Assembly: GCF_032118995.1 (NCBI RefSeq)
Contig: NC_092650.1
Coordinates: 1,984,001 to 2,048,000, forward strand
Length of the DNA: 64,000 nt
Source of the DNA: Asterias amurensis
Lineage: Eukaryota > Echinodermata > Asteroidea > Forcipulatida > Asteriidae
Direction of reading: 5' to 3'
Numbering within the stretch: the stretch's first letter is position 1; every line of letters starts with the position of its first letter. Under the pieces are notes generated by a model. It was not told where the DNA came from and did no database searches. It saw only the letters and a list, made by a program, of their open reading frames with translations. Both the position numbers and the translations under genes were made by a program. Positions 61,801-64,000 of the stretch are shown piece by piece.

Positions 61801-63984
61801 AAGTCACCGATTAAACTACGCAGCAGAAGGGAAGAGCAAAAGTGAGCCATTTTAAACCATTTCATTTTTTTTTGCTGTCAAGGGTACTTAGGTAGTTAAC
61901 ATGAATTAATAACATATGATGATCCTCGAAGATAAAAATCGACTATAAACAGGCATGTGAGACCTCCTCTTTTCTGCTGATTTTCTCTTTTTTTCTTAAC
62001 CTTTTGCATAAAGTGTAGGAATATTATCTTTTTCTCTTTTTTTCTTGCCCGCTTTTCTCTTTTCCTTTTTTTTTTTCATGGATAGTTACTCACATGCCTG
62101 TATAAATAGTTAACTGGCGGGTACAAACATGTACAAAATAATAATAATAATAATAATAATAATAGAAATAAATATGGCTTCTTATATAGCGCTCAGGTCC
62201 GTCACAAAGTGACACTCATGGCGCTTCAACATTATTACCCCTGGTCACTGGGCCTTAAATCATTCCGTAAACCATCTCGGCTCTTAGTAGGAGTGTTGGC
62301 TCTGAAAAAGCTGGTGTTGTCTCGATGTGTTGAACAATATAATCTGCTCGTCATTTGGAGAATGCTTAACTGCTGGTTGTGATGCAGCTTAAAGGCAGTG
62401 GACACTATTGATAATTGTCAAAGACTAGCCTTCACTGTTAGTGTATCTCAACATATGCATAAAATAACAAACCTGTGAAAATTTGAGCTCAATCGGTCAT
62501 CCAACTTGCAAGGTAATAATGAAAGAAAAAACACCCCTGTCACACGAAGTTGTGTGCGTTTAGATGGTTGATTTCGAGACCTCAAGTTCTAAATCTGAGG
62601 TCTCGAAATCAAATTCGTGGAAAATTACTTCTTTCTCGAAAACTATGGCACTTCAGAGGGAACCGTTTCTCACAATGTTTTAGACCATCAACCTCTCCCC
62701 ATTGCTCGTCACCAAGAAAGGTTTTATGCTAATAATTATTTTGAGTAATTACCAATAGTGTCCACTGCCTTTAAGTAGAGCTTGAGGGATGCATACTTGG
62801 GTAGGAAGTATCGCATGGTGTGAAGGATAAGAATAAACTAAAATAAGAGTAGACTTGTGGGTACAACCATGTCATAATTCTTATTTGAGGGAGTGTTGGC
62901 TCGGTTTGGTCTACCCTCTCAAAAGACAGTTATTTCTTGGTTTTACCTGCAAGTTTACTATTATTTATAGTTTATTCTTATAATTGAACATATTTTAATT
63001 TCTTGTTAAAATATGTTGACTTTATTGCTTCACAGGGAATTTACTTGCCAGAAGTGCAAGTCTGAGTTCACAAGCCTAGAGGAGCTAGGCCAGCATCTTA
63101 CCAGCACCAGGCATCATCACAGCTGTCCATTCTGTAAGAATGCCTTCCCGTGCCAGCACTTTCTTAGACGTAACCTCTCCACCAAGAAGACACGCAAGGG
63201 AAGCACCTTTCAGTGTCGTCGCTGCCGCAAAAACTTCAGTACTGCTGCCATCTTCAAGGTACACATGGCTAGCCACGCCACGGCCAGTCGACCTCATAAA
63301 TGTGATCAGTGCGACAAGTCCTTCAAGAATCCCGATAAGCTTGCAAAGCACAAGAGGCTAGTCCATGGACCAAAGAGAAAGCTCAAGTGCCCCTTCCGCA
63401 ACGTCTCGGATTGCAAGAAAGAGTTCAAGAACTTTGCATCTTTACGTATCCACATGGTGTCGCACAGCGGCGTGAAGCCCTTCAAATGCCCGCAGTGTTC
63501 CAAGGCGTTCACGCGAAGGCCTAATCTCAACGAACACATGCTAACACATTCCAACGATTACCCAATTCGCTGTAGCAGGTGCAATAAGGGCTTTGCCTAC
63601 GCCCGTTATCTGAAATTCCATCAATGTCCGATGTGGGCCCAGTGCCAGGACGCCGTAAACGCTACCAAATTATCAGACATTGACGATTCTCAAGAGTTGG
63701 ACGCTGAAGACAAATCAGACACACTTGATCAGAGCGAGCACATAAAGAAGATCGGGAACCGCTCAACGGCAGACATTGAGAGAGATCTACAAGCAATAAC
63801 GTCACAATTACAGAGCCAGCAGACGCATTCCATCGTCCAGGTGGCCGTTCCGATTTCTAATAGTGATGAGGTGACTAGTGAACAGATAGCAACAGCTAAC
63901 GCTACGGCCATTGCTCTACTGGACATTGGCCAGATGGTGGAACAGAGTCAAAACCAGGAAAGAATGAATAATATGGCGCAATAA
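55833..63984 (+). CDS. Third ZNF341-family zinc-finger gene (right paralogue)
   Basis: The model has eight exons: 55833-55863, 57490-57564, 57950-58291, 58761-59422, 59889-60077, 61040-61085, 61778-61841 and 63036-63984. The frame closes, giving 785 aa. An in-frame ATG at 55812 would add seven residues; 55833 is preferred because it gives [11 protein letters not shown] and a 31-nt coding exon exactly as in the ZNF341 orthologue. The N-terminal finger is [15 protein letters not shown]. Exon 4 carries a poly-Gln/His tract and two fingers (CQYC, CPLC), and exon 5 a second similar pair (CPHC, CEIC). The fingers of the DSSY and VYKC exons are missing. Exon 8 holds seven finger units, the second of which ([20 protein letters not shown]) lacks its histidines. 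[14 protein letters not shown] and [11 protein letters not shown] close the protein. It is likely a nuclear DNA-binding protein with unknown targets. Confidence 0.9.
56405..56830. repeat. Cluster of inverted GGCGCCACCACTTTTTCAT blocks
   Basis: TGGCGCCACCACTTTTTCAT occurs near 56454 and 56525, with a weaker TGCCACCACTTTTTCA near 56416. The complement (AAAGTGGTGGCGCCATAC and relatives) occurs near 56614, 56695 and 56777. The inter-block spacers (GATATGAAATAAT, GAGATATCCC) also repeat. The whole can form nested hairpins. It lies in intron 1 of the third ZNF341-like gene, and a single related block is near 44118. Confidence 0.65.
58830..58985 (+). repeat. CAA/CAG microsatellite coding poly-Gln/His
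   Basis: About 50 codons are almost all CAA or CAG, broken by CAT/CAC (His) and a few CCA (Pro). The mixed codons make the tract less prone to slippage than pure CAG. It lies in exon 4 of the third ZNF341-like gene, and the paralogues have only scattered glutamines here. Confidence 0.85.
60051..60385. repeat. 98-bp tandem repeat including exon end and 5' splice site
   Basis: ACCATCAGAGCTGCCATGCA, the last coding bases of exon 5, plus GGAAGAG|GTAGGTT (the splice donor) recur at 60051, 60149, 60247 and 60345, a constant 98-bp period. Each interval also contains a G-rich run (GGTTAGGGTAAGGGTTGGGG) and CCCTCTTTCTTAG, a good 3' splice site. Later units are nearly identical to each other, and the first differs slightly (GGTTGACTC for GGTTCACTC). 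Confidence 0.9.
60394..60802. mobile_element. TTAAAGGCAGTGG-family MITE beside the 98-bp repeat
   Basis: It starts TTAAAGGCACTGGATACTAT and ends near AGTGTCTTTAAAGC. It contains GAAGCGGCTCCCTCTAAAGT and AAGCACACAACTTCGTGTG, so it is inverted relative to 26779-27164. A small local duplication (ATATTGTGCATATGTTG; GAGAAGACTGGTGAGAAGAC) lies near its right end. Confidence 0.75.
61246..61415. mobile_element. MITE with CGATTTCAC...GTGAAATCGG ends
   Basis: CGATTTCACCAAACTCATCC and TTTCGTGAAATCGGCC are the termini. Inside, TTAGGATTAATCTTAGGACT and GATAGGATTAATTCTAGCAT face each other, and GGACGCATTAAACCCATCCT lies centrally. A truncated relative is at about 51278-51365. It lies in intron 6 of the third ZNF341-like gene. 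Confidence 0.7.
61425..61735. mobile_element. Diverged TTAA-family MITE
   Basis: AGCTGTTGATGACACCC, CATTATTCTCTTTCAACTTC and CAAAAGTGTACCCTGCCTTC correspond to the inverted family body. The left terminus is not resolvable and may have been overwritten by the adjoining MITE. Confidence 0.5.
62127..62290 (-). repeat. Inverted retroposon tail with (TAA)n
   Basis: About nine TAA/AAT units are followed by TTCTTATATAGCGCTCAGGT and CACTCATGGCGCTTCAACAT. Reversed, this is the familiar 'GCGCTATATAAGAA...(TTA)n' ending of LINE or SINE copies such as 49929-50172. Confidence 0.55.
62389..62774. mobile_element. TTAAAGGCAGTGG-family MITE, full length
   Basis: This 386-bp copy has the same ends, length and internal order as 26779-27164 and is its closest relative in the window (CAAAGACTAGCCTTCAC and TGTGTGCGTTTAGATGG shared). 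It lies in intron 7 of the third ZNF341-like gene. Confidence 0.85.
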
Positions 63985-64000
63985 TTATTACTTCCAAGTT

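Overview
The window is animal nuclear DNA: AT-rich, with multi-exon genes using GT-AG introns, and about half of it is introns and intergenic DNA full of short transposons. The proteins sit roughly as far from their human counterparts as an invertebrate deuterostome's would. That, together with dense tRNA-derived SINEs and small hairpin transposons (MITEs), points to a marine deuterostome, most likely an echinoderm such as a sea star. The host call is inference.

Seven protein-coding genes are supported. From left to right: (1) a ZNF341 orthologue, minus strand, 1541-9244, 7 coding exons, 881 aa; (2) BANP (SMAR1), plus strand, 11262-17543, 10 coding exons, 405 aa, divergent from ZNF341; (3) a diverged ZNF341-like gene, minus strand, 20483-24862, with one 3-kb exon, 1068 aa; (4) ITFG1, minus strand, 28529-42989, 16 exons, 617 aa; (5) an intron-containing histone H3 gene, plus strand, 30447-31463, nested antisense inside the last large ITFG1 intron; (6) DDX27, plus strand, 43163-53869, 18 exons, 777 aa, divergent from ITFG1 with only 173 bp between start codons; (7) a third ZNF341-family gene, plus strand, 55833-63984, 8 exons, about 785 aa. 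All exon models were built by hand. Reading frame and intron phase close across every junction.

The main points of interest are these. Three ZNF341-family genes lie within 64 kb, and they differ by loss, duplication and fusion of finger exons. A perfect copy of the BANP recognition palindrome TCTCGCGAGA lies in the BANP/ZNF341 shared promoter, suggesting autoregulation. The nested H3 gene carries the TATA and CCAAT boxes of a replication-type histone, H3.2-like diagnostic residues plus four substitutions, an intron where H3.3 genes usually have one, and a polyadenylation signal instead of a histone stem-loop. A 98-bp tandem repeat has copied the end of an exon and its 5' splice site four times in the third ZNF341-like gene.

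The rest is mostly non-autonomous mobile DNA: at least a dozen copies of one TTAA-flanked family, two almost identical 390-bp palindromes in opposite orientation, several other MITE families, at least three tRNA-derived SINE families, and LINE 3' ends. No rRNA, intact tRNA, CRISPR, LTR element or other viral fossil was recognised.
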